A stretch of DNA of 8,770 bases, from NCBI GenBank assembly GCA_027025615.1, contig JALVQM010000474.1, positions 1-8,770 of the forward strand, read 5' to 3'. This document shows positions 1 through 6,482 of this stretch, piece after piece. Source of the DNA: Desulfobacteraceae bacterium. Its GTDB lineage: Bacteria; Desulfobacterota; Desulfobacteria; Desulfobacterales; Desulfosarcinaceae. The notes under the pieces are model-generated. The model worked only from the letters and a program-made list of their open reading frames with translations. It did no database searches and was not told the origin of the DNA. Each line of letters opens with the position of its first letter. Positions within the stretch are counted from its first letter, which is position 1. The position numbers and the translations under genes are program-made.

Positions 1-567
1 CCGGTCTCATTATATGCTGCCACAAAGAAGGCCAACGAACTCATGGCACATACTTACAGTCATTTATATGATATCCCGGTAACAGGTTTGAGGTTTTTCA
101 CGGTATACGGTCCTTGGGGAAGGCCTGACATGGCTTTGTTCCTGTTTACCAAGGCTATTTTGGAAAATCGTCCAATAAAGGTTTTCAATCACGGAAAAAT
201 GAAGAGAGATTTTACTTATATCGACGATATAATAGAGGGCGTTGTACGTGTGCTTGAATCACCGCCTGAAGGCAATCCCGACTGGGATGGCAAAGCTCCA
301 GACCCGGCTACATCATATGCACGTTATCGTCTTTTTAATATTGGCAACAATCAACCAGTTGAATTAATGGACTTTATTAAAGAGATTGAAAATGCCTTAA
401 ATAAAAAGGCAGAATTAAAATTTCTTGAAATGCAACCAGGAGATGTGCCCGAGACGTATGCAGATGTATCTGATTTAACCATAAATTTCAGCTTCAGGCC
501 AGAAACACCGATAAGCGAAGGAATTTATAAATTCGTAACTTGGTATAGATCTTACTATAAAGTTTAA
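1..567 (+). CDS. UDP-glucuronate 4-epimerase, C-terminal part (5' end outside window)
   Basis: An extended short-chain dehydrogenase/reductase epimerase that interconverts UDP-glucuronate and UDP-galacturonate in the cytoplasm. The reading frame is open from base 1, so the NAD-binding Rossmann half lies upstream and an ATG at 43 is internal, not the start. The visible 188 codons begin just before the catalytic Tyr-Lys pair, seen as YAATK at bases 13-27. They continue with LRFFTVYGPWGRPDMA, then RDFTYIDDI, and end with the family C-terminus (ETYADVSDL, then TPISEGI and FVTWYRSYY). The long insert after VLESPP and the 'GPWGRPDMA' segment fit UDP-glucuronate epimerases (CapI/WbpP-like) better than GalE. 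Ugd, the next gene, makes its substrate, which supports the assignment. Full-length members are about 335 residues, so some 145 are missing. The exact sugar specificity is inferred from family resemblance. Confidence 0.9.
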   Translation, partial: PVSLYAATKKANELMAHTYSHLYDIPVTGLRFFTVYGPWGRPDMALFLFTKAILENRPIKVFNHGKMKRDFTYIDDIIEGVVRVLESPPEGNPDWDGKAPDPATSYARYRLFNIGNNQPVELMDFIKEIENALNKKAELKFLEMQPGDVPETYADVSDLTINFSFRPETPISEGIYKFVTWYRSYYKV

Positions 568-609
568 AGAATAAGTTCTTTTTTCAGGTAGTGATTATCG
601 GATAGTTGG

Positions 610-624
610 TGAAAACAGTTTTCA
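610..624. repeat. 15-base palindrome upstream of ugd
   Basis: TGAAAAC and GTTTTCA form a perfect 7-base inverted repeat around a single central A. It lies 19 bases before the ugd start and 43 bases after the upstream stop codon. It could be a small operator or a weak RNA hairpin in the largest gap of the operon, or chance in A/T-rich sequence. No -35/-10 pair could be placed convincingly around it. Confidence 0.3.
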
Positions 625-643
625 AAAACAGAGGGAAATCAAT

Positions 644-2008
644 ATGAATGTATGCATTGTGGGGACAGGCTATGTAGGACTGGTAGCAGCAGCATGCCTT
701 GCTGAAATGGGCAATGACGTTGTTTGTATAGATGTAAACCAGGATATAATAAACAGTCTCAAACAAGGTAAACTGCATATTTACGAACCAGGCCTGAAAC
801 CACTGGTAAAAAGAAATTTCCAGCAGGGACGTTTGCGATTTTCTACCAGTCTGGAAGAGGGACTAGAACAGGCATTATTTGTTTTCAACTGCGTGGGAAC
901 ACCGCCGCGTGAAGATGGCTCCTGTGACCTGTCATATGTGGAACAGGTTGCCAGGCAGATCGGCCAAATAATTCAGGATTACAAGGTTATAATAAACAAG
1001 TCGACAGTGCCGGTAGGAACAGCTGACAGGGTGAAAGAAATCATCCGGCAGGAATTATCGTCGCGAGGTGTTAATGTTGAGTTTGATGTTGTATCTAATC
1101 CTGAATTTCTGAAAGAAGGTGATGCTGTAAACGACTTCATGAAACCCGATAGAGTCATAGTAGGTACTGACAACGTGAGGACGGCCAAGCTTCTTGAGAC
1201 TCTTTATGCTCCTTTTGCCAGAAGCCGTGACAAGATGATCGTAATGGGTATTAGAAGTGCAGAGATGACTAAATACGCAGCAAATTGCATGTTGGCAACT
1301 AAAATATCTTTTATCAATGAAATTGCAAATATTTGTGAAAAAGTTGGAGCAGACGTTAAAGATGTTCGGTTGGGAATTGGGGCTGATCGTAGAATTGGGT
1401 ATCATTTTATCTACCCGGGGGTCGGGTATGGTGGATCATGCTTTCCAAAAGACGTTAAGGCTTTGATAAATACTGCTGAATACTACGATTACACACCTCA
1501 ATTAATTCTGGCTGTTGACGAAGTTAATAAAAACCAGCGTATGAGGCTGGCAGAAAAGATCAGTTCTTATTTCGAGTCTAAAGGCACCGTGGCCGGTAAG
1601 TGCGTGGCAATCTGGGGACTGGCTTTTAAGGCTAACACTGACGATATCCGAGAATCTGCATCCATAGATATAATTAGAATTCTTACGGCAAAGGGAATGT
1701 TGGTCCGGGCATATGATCCAGAGGCAGGAGAAAATGCAAAGTACGAATTGGCAAATGAATCCAAAGTAAAAATTTTCGATGACCAGTACGAGTGCCTCGC
1801 AGGTGCTGACGGGCTGGCTGTATTGACGGACTGGAACCAGTTCAGAAATCCAGATTTTGGACAGTTAAGGAAATTACTTTCTTCAGCGGTAATCTTTGAC
1901 GGTAGAAATCTTTATTCACGTGAATATTTAGCCAGTTTAGGCTTTACTTATTTCGGTGTTGGCCAATCAGTCGGTTTGCCATTGAAAGACAACAATGTTT
2001 CATCCTGA
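644..2008 (+). CDS. ugd: UDP-glucose 6-dehydrogenase
   Basis: Oxidises UDP-glucose to UDP-glucuronate with two NAD+, a cytoplasmic precursor step for uronic-acid polysaccharides. The 454-residue length is normal for the UDP-glucose/GDP-mannose dehydrogenase family. The N-terminal NAD-binding domain opens with VGTGYVGL (G7, G9, G12) and ends its second strand with an acidic CIDV. NKSTVPVGT and SNPEFLKEGDAV are characteristic of the domain, and the central helix carries TKYAANCMLATK. The catalytic cysteine is C266 in GGSCFPKD, and IWGLAFKANTDDIRES marks the C-terminal UDP-binding domain. All expected motifs are present. The ATG at 644 is preceded by GAGGG at 631-635, eight bases away. It follows the UDP-glucuronate epimerase by 76 bases and precedes sat/cysC by 24, consistent with one operon in which it feeds the epimerase. 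Confidence 0.96.
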   Translation: MNVCIVGTGYVGLVAAACLAEMGNDVVCIDVNQDIINSLKQGKLHIYEPGLKPLVKRNFQQGRLRFSTSLEEGLEQALFVFNCVGTPPREDGSCDLSYVEQVARQIGQIIQDYKVIINKSTVPVGTADRVKEIIRQELSSRGVNVEFDVVSNPEFLKEGDAVNDFMKPDRVIVGTDNVRTAKLLETLYAPFARSRDKMIVMGIRSAEMTKYAANCMLATKISFINEIANICEKVGADVKDVRLGIGADRRIGYHFIYPGVGYGGSCFPKDVKALINTAEYYDYTPQLILAVDEVNKNQRMRLAEKISSYFESKGTVAGKCVAIWGLAFKANTDDIRESASIDIIRILTAKGMLVRAYDPEAGENAKYELANESKVKIFDDQYECLAGADGLAVLTDWNQFRNPDFGQLRKLLSSAVIFDGRNLYSREYLASLGFTYFGVGQSVGLPLKDNNVSS

Positions 2009-2032
2009 TTTGAAACTGGACCGGAGAAGTTT

Positions 2033-3748
2033 ATGAATCGAAAATCAATTGAAACAGGACACGGAGGTATGCTGGTAGACTTGGTTGTTGACAGTCAAAA
2101 GGCAACATTGTTGAAAGACGTGGCCTTAAATCTTCATGATGTCATTCTGAATGAACATCAATTGTGCTACTTTGAACTACTCGCTACAGGTGCTTTTTCA
2201 CCATTAAGCGGATTCATGAACAGAACCGATTATGAAGCAGTTCTAGACAGGATGCAGCTTCAGGACGGAACTTTGTGGCCCATGCCAATTTGCCTGGATG
2301 TTAATCGGACCCTGGCCGAAAGCCTGGAGGTAGGACAATCTATTGCCATCCGTGACCCTGAAGGGTTTTTATTGGCAGTAATGCATGTAGAAGATATATG
2401 GCCGATAGACAAAGAAAAGGAGGCGGAGTTACTATTCGGGTCATACGAATTAAAACATCCCGGTGTCCAAAGATTGATAAATGAGACAGGAGAGTACTAT
2501 CTGGGCGGGCAACTGGAAGTTTTGAACCTGCCGGTGCATTATGATTTTCTTCAGCTTCGTATGACACCCAAGGATACAAGGCATATGTTCAAAAAATTGG
2601 GGTGGCGTCGTGTTGTAGGATTTCAGACACGCAAGATAATGCACAGGCCTCAGTTTGAACTTACCTTGCAGGCCATGCGCCGGGCGGAAGCTAATTTGCT
2701 GTTATTGCCGGTTGTTGGAGTAACGCGGCCAAGTGAATTTGAATACTACACACGAGTGCGGTGCCAGAAGAAATTATTAAAGTATTACCCACCCAACACC
2801 TGTCTGTTGAATCTGTTGCCTTTGACTATGCGGCTGGCAGGAGCCAGGGAGGCCATGCTTCAGGCTATTATTGCCAAGAATTATGGTTGTTCGCATTTTA
2901 TTGTCGGTTATAATCACGCCATCGCCTCGCCTGAGAATGATGAACTGTCCTTGTTTAAATGCGAAGAAATTCACAGGCAGGTAATCCCGGCTGGCCAGGA
3001 TATTGGTATTGAAATTATTACTTTTGACAAGATGGTATACCTTCCGTTCGAAGATGAATATCGCCCTTCTGATAAAGTTGAGGAGGGGATCAGAACAATC
3101 AGCCTGGATGACGATGAGATAAAGCGAAGAATAAAAGCGGGCCGCCGGATTCCTGAATGGGCAACATTCCCGGAGGTGGTTTGCGAATTGCAAAAAGCCT
3201 ATCCGCCACCTGGCAAACAGGGGTTCACGGTTTTTTTAACAGGCCTTTCAGGCGCTGGTAAGTCAACTGTTGCCAAGATCTTATACTCTCGAATGATGGA
3301 GATCGGAGAAAGGCCGGTTACATTACTGGATGGAGACATTGTTCGTCGGAATTTATCTTCAGAGCTGAATTTTTCCAAGGAACATCGAGATATTAATGTG
3401 CGCCGCATTGGCTTTGTTGCAAGGGAGATTACCAAGAACAAAGGTATAGCCATATGCGCTCCGATTGCTCCCTATTCAAATACCCGAAGAGAGATCCGCA
3501 GGTCAATAGAGGAATATGGAGGCTTTATCGAAATTCATGTCTGTACTCCCATGCAAGTGTGTGAAAAACGTGATAGAAAAGGAATGTACGCCAAGGCTCG
3601 CGCCGGTTTGATAAAAGGCTTTACCGGAGTAGATGATCCTTATGAAATTCCCGACACTCCGGAATTGAGAATAGATACAACAGACAAAACGCCCGAGGAA
3701 TCAGCACAGGAAGTTCTGCTGTTTCTGGGGCAGAAGGGATATATATAA
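2033..3748 (+). CDS. sat/cysC: Bifunctional sulfate adenylyltransferase / adenylylsulfate kinase with altered sulfurylase motifs
   Basis: A 571-residue fusion in the order ATP sulfurylase (about 1-390) then APS kinase (about 395-571), the arrangement of PAPS-forming bifunctional enzymes. Expected reactions are sulfate plus ATP to APS, then APS plus ATP to PAPS. The sulfurylase part shows GAFSPLSGFM, DGTLWPMPI, KDTRHMFKKLGWRRVVGFQTR, YYTRVRC and IPEWATFPEVV. However, the usual QTRNPxHRAH motif reads QTRKIMHRPQ (Q198-Q207), and the usual GRDHAGP reads GYNHAIA (from G292). Q198, R200 and H204 remain; the Asn, the second His of HxxH and the GRD arginine are replaced. The kinase part looks intact: Walker A GLSGAGKST (404-412), LDGD (432-435), NVRRIG, PIAPYSNTRR, KGMYAKARAGLIKGFTG and DDPYEIP. 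The usual phosphoserine position is Ala, as in other fusion enzymes. The ATG has GGAG at 2023-2026, six bases upstream. APS kinase activity is likely; sulfurylase activity is doubtful. Confidence 0.92.
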   Translation: MNRKSIETGHGGMLVDLVVDSQKATLLKDVALNLHDVILNEHQLCYFELLATGAFSPLSGFMNRTDYEAVLDRMQLQDGTLWPMPICLDVNRTLAESLEVGQSIAIRDPEGFLLAVMHVEDIWPIDKEKEAELLFGSYELKHPGVQRLINETGEYYLGGQLEVLNLPVHYDFLQLRMTPKDTRHMFKKLGWRRVVGFQTRKIMHRPQFELTLQAMRRAEANLLLLPVVGVTRPSEFEYYTRVRCQKKLLKYYPPNTCLLNLLPLTMRLAGAREAMLQAIIAKNYGCSHFIVGYNHAIASPENDELSLFKCEEIHRQVIPAGQDIGIEIITFDKMVYLPFEDEYRPSDKVEEGIRTISLDDDEIKRRIKAGRRIPEWATFPEVVCELQKAYPPPGKQGFTVFLTGLSGAGKSTVAKILYSRMMEIGERPVTLLDGDIVRRNLSSELNFSKEHRDINVRRIGFVAREITKNKGIAICAPIAPYSNTRREIRRSIEEYGGFIEIHVCTPMQVCEKRDRKGMYAKARAGLIKGFTGVDDPYEIPDTPELRIDTTDKTPEESAQEVLLFLGQKGYI

Positions 3749-3750
3749 TC

Positions 3751-4623
3751 TTGTTGCAAAAAAATCCTGACAAGGTTGAGTTTTTCAAGAAGATGCTTTT
3801 GCTTGCATTAAAAGCGTCAATTGTTGCCGGTAGAAAGATAATGGAAGTTTACCGGACAGAACTGGACATAAACTATAAAGCTGATAATTCTCCGATAACA
3901 ATTGCCGATGAAAACGCTCATAAATCTATAGAAGAGTCTCTAAAACATTCCGGACTACCTATCCTGAGTGAAGAAGGAAAGGATATTCCGTATTCTGTTC
4001 GAAGTAGCTGGGAGATGTTTTGGCTGGTTGATCCTATTGATGGCACCAAAGAGTTTATAAGCAGAAATGGAGAGTTTACTGTAAATATTGCTTTGATATG
4101 CAATGGACAACCAGAACTGGGCGTGGTATTTGCGCCGGCATTGGATCTTGTATATTTTGGCCTGATGTTCCATGGGGCATACAAAATGGAAGAGGCCTTT
4201 TCCTTTTTTACCGATGAAATCTTGGATGAACTTAATGGTGATTCCTGGGAACTGGTATCTAAATCCGCAAGCAGGCTCCCAACAATGCCAGAAGGACCTG
4301 ACGGTTATACTATTGTAGGCAGCAGGTCACATGGCGGCAGGGATCTTGAAGATTACCTGGATTTAATGCGGCGATGTCATGGGGAGGTTAAATTCAGGCC
4401 TGCTGGAAGCTCAATAAAGATATGTCTTGTGGCGGAAGGGACAGCGCATCAATATCCTCGTCTGGGGCCGACCATGGAATGGGATACTGCTGCCGGCCAT
4501 GCAATCGCTGCTGCCGCAGGTGCTGGTCTATATGAATACCAGAGTGATAAAAGTCTGGTTTACAACAAAAAAGATTTACACAATCCCTGGTTTATTGTTG
4601 AGCGAAGACAGAAGGAGATTTAA
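3751..4623 (+). CDS. cysQ: 3'(2'),5'-bisphosphate nucleotidase (CysQ, inositol monophosphatase superfamily)
   Basis: Predicted Mg2+-dependent, Li+-sensitive phosphatase that converts PAP, left after sulfotransfer or PAPS reduction, to AMP. The sequence follows Escherichia coli CysQ from end to end: KADNSPITIADENAH, LSEEG (72-76), WLVDPIDGTKEFI with metal ligands D94 and D97, RNGEFTVNIALI, GSSIKICLVAEG, and WDTAAGHAI with the third aspartate at D245. The 290-residue length is somewhat longer than E. coli CysQ because of a roughly 20-residue insert after 'GAYKMEEAFSFF'. The start shown is TTG at 3751, two bases after the sat/cysC stop, with AAGGG at 3734-3738; the spacing of 12 is rather long. 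A second TTG follows directly, and ATG at 3793 is a workable alternative that would still leave the family N-terminus (LLLALKASIVAG). Tight coupling to the PAPS-forming gene argues for PAP removal rather than inositol phosphate hydrolysis. Confidence 0.92.
   Translation: MLQKNPDKVEFFKKMLLLALKASIVAGRKIMEVYRTELDINYKADNSPITIADENAHKSIEESLKHSGLPILSEEGKDIPYSVRSSWEMFWLVDPIDGTKEFISRNGEFTVNIALICNGQPELGVVFAPALDLVYFGLMFHGAYKMEEAFSFFTDEILDELNGDSWELVSKSASRLPTMPEGPDGYTIVGSRSHGGRDLEDYLDLMRRCHGEVKFRPAGSSIKICLVAEGTAHQYPRLGPTMEWDTAAGHAIAAAAGAGLYEYQSDKSLVYNKKDLHNPWFIVERRQKEI
4612..4617 (+). promoter_or_regulatory. Ribosome binding site fixing the TTG start of galE
   Basis: AAGGAG lies inside the last codons of cysQ, eight bases before TTG at 4626. 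No ATG is available near the family-conserved N-terminus, so this site decides the TTG start. Its position inside cysQ suggests translational coupling of the two genes. Confidence 0.7.
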
Positions 4624-4625
4624 GT

Positions 4626-5630
4626 TTGAACAGGGAACTAAGTCACCTGAAGGTGCTTGTCATTGGTGGAGCAGGATATATCGGCAGTCATACTGTAAAA
4701 CTGCTTAAAGAATATGGCGCCCATGTCACTGTTTTAGACAATCTTTCCACTGGGAAGCAATACTTGCTACAGGGGGATGATTTTATCGAAGGTGATCTTG
4801 GTGATAAAGATTTGACCAGCCTGATATTTAAAAAGTACAAATTTGATGCCGTAATGCACTTCGCCGCTTTTTCAATTGTTGGAGAATCGGTTGTCCTGCC
4901 TCTTAAATATTATGAAAATAATGTAGCCAAAACTGCATCATTTCTAGAAGTAATGATAGAGCACAATGTGAAAAAATTTATTTTTTCATCAACCGCTGCA
5001 GTCTATGGTGAACCGATGCGTACTCCAATTACTGAAGATCATCCTTGCAATCCTAAAAATCCTTATGGAAGATCGAAAGCAATGGTGGAAAATATCATGT
5101 CGGATTCATTAGCTGCAGATGGATTGCAATATGCAGCCTTGCGCTATTTTAACGCTGCCGGCGCTGATCCCTGCGCCATGATAGGTGAAGCCCACGAGCC
5201 CGAGACACATCTCATCCCAATTGTTCTGGAGGTGGCCGCAGGCAGAAGGGAGGAGGTCAAAATATACGGGGCAAATTATAACACTCCGGACGGGACTTGT
5301 ATCAGGGATTATATCCATGTCAATGATCTTGCAGAAGCGCATATTCTCGCTTTAAATGCGTTAATTGATGGAAAAGATTGCTGTATCTACAATCTGGGCA
5401 GCGGCCAGGGCTATTCAGTCCGGCAGGTAATAGAGGTTGCCAGGGAAGTAACCGGACACATGATTCCTGTTACAGAAGAACGACCGCGTGCCGGTGATCC
5501 AGCCGTACTTGTGGCGAGTTCTGCGAAAATACGGAAGGAATTGGGATGGCAGCCCAAATATGATGATCTGAAAGTGATTATCGAAACAGCCTGGAAATGG
5601 CATAAAAACGACAGGAAAGCTGGGAGATAA
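4626..5630 (+). CDS. galE: UDP-glucose 4-epimerase
   Basis: Interconverts UDP-glucose and UDP-galactose using tightly bound NAD, in the cytoplasm. The 334 residues match the usual GalE length. Visible features are the Rossmann glycine motif GGAGYIG (14-20), DNLSTG, HFAAFSIVGESV, the catalytic serine region SSTAAVYGEP (from S121), the YGRSK pair Y147/K151, RYFNAAGADP, RDYIHVNDLAEAH, YNLGSGQGYSVRQVIE and RAGDPA. These sort it with galactose epimerases rather than with the UDP-glucuronate epimerase at the window start. The TTG start is two bases past the cysQ stop and has a good AAGGAG site. In this operon it most likely supplies UDP-galactose to polysaccharide synthesis rather than serving galactose catabolism, since no galK or galT is seen. 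Confidence 0.95.
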   Translation: MNRELSHLKVLVIGGAGYIGSHTVKLLKEYGAHVTVLDNLSTGKQYLLQGDDFIEGDLGDKDLTSLIFKKYKFDAVMHFAAFSIVGESVVLPLKYYENNVAKTASFLEVMIEHNVKKFIFSSTAAVYGEPMRTPITEDHPCNPKNPYGRSKAMVENIMSDSLAADGLQYAALRYFNAAGADPCAMIGEAHEPETHLIPIVLEVAAGRREEVKIYGANYNTPDGTCIRDYIHVNDLAEAHILALNALIDGKDCCIYNLGSGQGYSVRQVIEVAREVTGHMIPVTEERPRAGDPAVLVASSAKIRKELGWQPKYDDLKVIIETAWKWHKNDRKAGR

Positions 5631-5633
5631 TCT

Positions 5634-5783
5634 TTGGTAGATGAGCCGGAACCAAGTAGGTGGGTTAAATTTATCGGCGCTTTGGTAAATAGAAGGGCGT
5701 TGAGCTTGCATAGATGGCAGGCGCTTGAAAAACGTAGTGAGCGAATCTGGGTCAAAAGGCAAAATGGGCTAAAAGAGCAGTGA
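5634..5783 (+). CDS. Possible 49-residue basic small protein
   Basis: An ORF starting with TTG three bases after the galE stop, with GGGAG at 5622-5626 placed seven bases upstream, the same start layout as galE. It begins MVDEPEPSRWVKFIGALV and ends NGLKEQ. It contains three tryptophans, is rich in Arg and Lys, has no membrane segment or signal peptide, and belongs to no family I recognise. Spacing and ribosome site favour translation. Against it are the shortness, the TTG start, and a 32-base stretch (5718-5749) that recurs in non-coding sequence after pilZ. It could be a genuine operon-tail protein, a decayed gene end, or chance. Confidence 0.35.
   Translation: MVDEPEPSRWVKFIGALVNRRALSLHRWQALEKRSERIWVKRQNGLKEQ
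5718..5749 (+). repeat. Dispersed repeat, copy A
   Basis: This stretch matches 25 of 32 bases of 6483-6514 in the same orientation, without gaps. It includes the exact 11-base block TTGAAAAACGT, a shared CAGGC start and a shared GCGAA near the end. It lies within the candidate small ORF behind galE. The element type is unknown. Confidence 0.35.
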
Positions 5784-5915
5784 CATATAATATAAGCATT
5801 GTTGCGGAATTTCAGCCCAGCAAAAGTCAAGCAAAGTAGTCTTTAAAAAAACATATTTAGCGAAATAATTGACAATAAAGATATCGAACTATTCGGGGAG
5901 TCGACAGACAGGCTA
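5784..5915. other. A/T-rich non-coding stretch before the pilZ promoter
   Basis: No ORF of note, no RNA gene and no strong hairpin terminator is visible here, although the polysaccharide operon should end nearby. A TTGACA occurs at 5869-5874, but no acceptable -10 box follows at 16-18 bases. With the small ORF and the promoter, this accounts for the whole 358-base gap between galE and pilZ. Confidence 0.6.
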
Positions 5916-5944
5916 TTGACATAATATGCGCCCGGCCATATTAT
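5916..5944 (+). promoter_or_regulatory. Sigma-70/sigma-A promoter of pilZ
   Basis: A perfect -35 box TTGACA (5916-5921), a 17-base spacer and a -10 box TATTAT (5939-5944, five of six consensus bases). Transcription should begin near 5951, leaving a leader of about 38 bases before the pilZ ATG. This is the best promoter in the window and suggests pilZ is transcribed separately from the galE operon. Confidence 0.75.
5921..5944. promoter_or_regulatory. Perfect inverted repeat inside the pilZ promoter (putative operator)
   Basis: ATAATATG (5921-5928) and CATATTAT (5937-5944) are exact reverse complements separated by an eight-base G/C-rich spacer. The repeat fills the -35/-10 spacer and covers the -10 box, where a dimeric repressor would block polymerase. 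Because it lies upstream of the predicted start site it cannot fold in the pilZ transcript. For read-through from galE it could form an A/U-rich hairpin followed by U-rich sequence, so a weak terminator role is the alternative. Confidence 0.5.
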
Positions 5945-5988
5945 TTTAAGATATTTTTACCGATGAAAGCAAAAAGGCAGGCCGACCA

Positions 5989-6417
5989 ATGGTTTTAAAC
6001 ACGCAAGATGACAATAAGCCTGATCTGACCGAACGTCTTACAAGCCTGATCAATAACCTCTCGGATGAAAAGAAGGAACAACTGCTTGAAATCTTGCTTG
6101 AATGGCAGCGGCGTGAACAACGCCAGGATACGAGGATTCCGTGTCTGATAGCTGTGGACTATTCTACATCGGAAAGGTTTTATCGGGATTTTATTCAAGA
6201 TCTTAGCAATGGTGGGGTGTTTATTGAAACTCGTGAACCGTTGCAGGTTGGTCAAAACCTTTCTCTAACCTTTTCTATTCCCAATACCCAAAGTAATTTT
6301 AAAATATCAGGTAAAATCGTACGGGCTGAAGAAAATGGTATTGCTGTTCAGTTTGACAAAAAACTAAGTGGTTACCAGAAGCAAATCATACAAAGTGCCA
6401 TAAGCAAAAAACCATAA
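5989..6417 (+). CDS. PilZ-domain protein, predicted cyclic-di-GMP responder
   Basis: A 142-residue soluble protein. Residues 12-44 form a charged, probably helical N-terminal segment (LTERLTSLINNL, then KKEQLLEILLEW). Residues 45 to about 135 are a PilZ domain with both binding motifs: RxxxR at R45-R49 (RQDTR) and D/NxSxxG at D71-G76 (DLSNGG). GVFIETREPLQVGQ and GKIVRAEENGIAVQF supply the remaining beta-barrel signature. Intact motifs predict cyclic-di-GMP binding. No output enzyme or membrane segment is attached, so it should act through a protein partner. It has its own promoter with a putative operator. The start is ATG at 5989 with a weak AAGG at 5974-5977. Its place after a polysaccharide operon suggests, but does not show, control of surface polysaccharide or motility. 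Confidence 0.88.
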   Translation: MVLNTQDDNKPDLTERLTSLINNLSDEKKEQLLEILLEWQRREQRQDTRIPCLIAVDYSTSERFYRDFIQDLSNGGVFIETREPLQVGQNLSLTFSIPNTQSNFKISGKIVRAEENGIAVQFDKKLSGYQKQIIQSAISKKP

Positions 6418-6482
6418 ATCAAGACTGAGCGGTTTGCAAGCTTACCTTTTCCTTGAATCCAAGTCATCAGAAAAATAATCGT

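Noticed and set aside
566..581. AAAGAA/TTCTTT hairpin followed by T's after the first gene
   Set aside because: Stem is almost all A/T with a four-base loop and overlaps the stop codon; too weak to call a terminator inside an operon.
2777..3193. 138-codon ORF on the - strand
   Set aside because: Antisense to the sulfurylase domain of sat/cysC; no domain or start signal.
4427..4708. 93-codon + strand ORF spanning the cysQ/galE junction
   Set aside because: Out of frame with two overlapping conserved genes; its sequence is a shadow of the cysQ and galE N-terminal motifs.
5411..5830. 139-codon ORF on the - strand across the galE end and the following gap
   Set aside because: Mostly antisense to well-conserved galE sequence; the product has no recognisable domain and no ribosome site.
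5869..5874. TTGACA as a second promoter upstream of pilZ
   Set aside because: No -10-like hexamer at 16-18 bases, whereas the site at 5916 has both boxes.
5963..5998. 11-codon ATG ORF overlapping the pilZ start
   Set aside because: Considered as a leader peptide, but it has no ribosome site of its own and no attenuator structure follows; probably chance.
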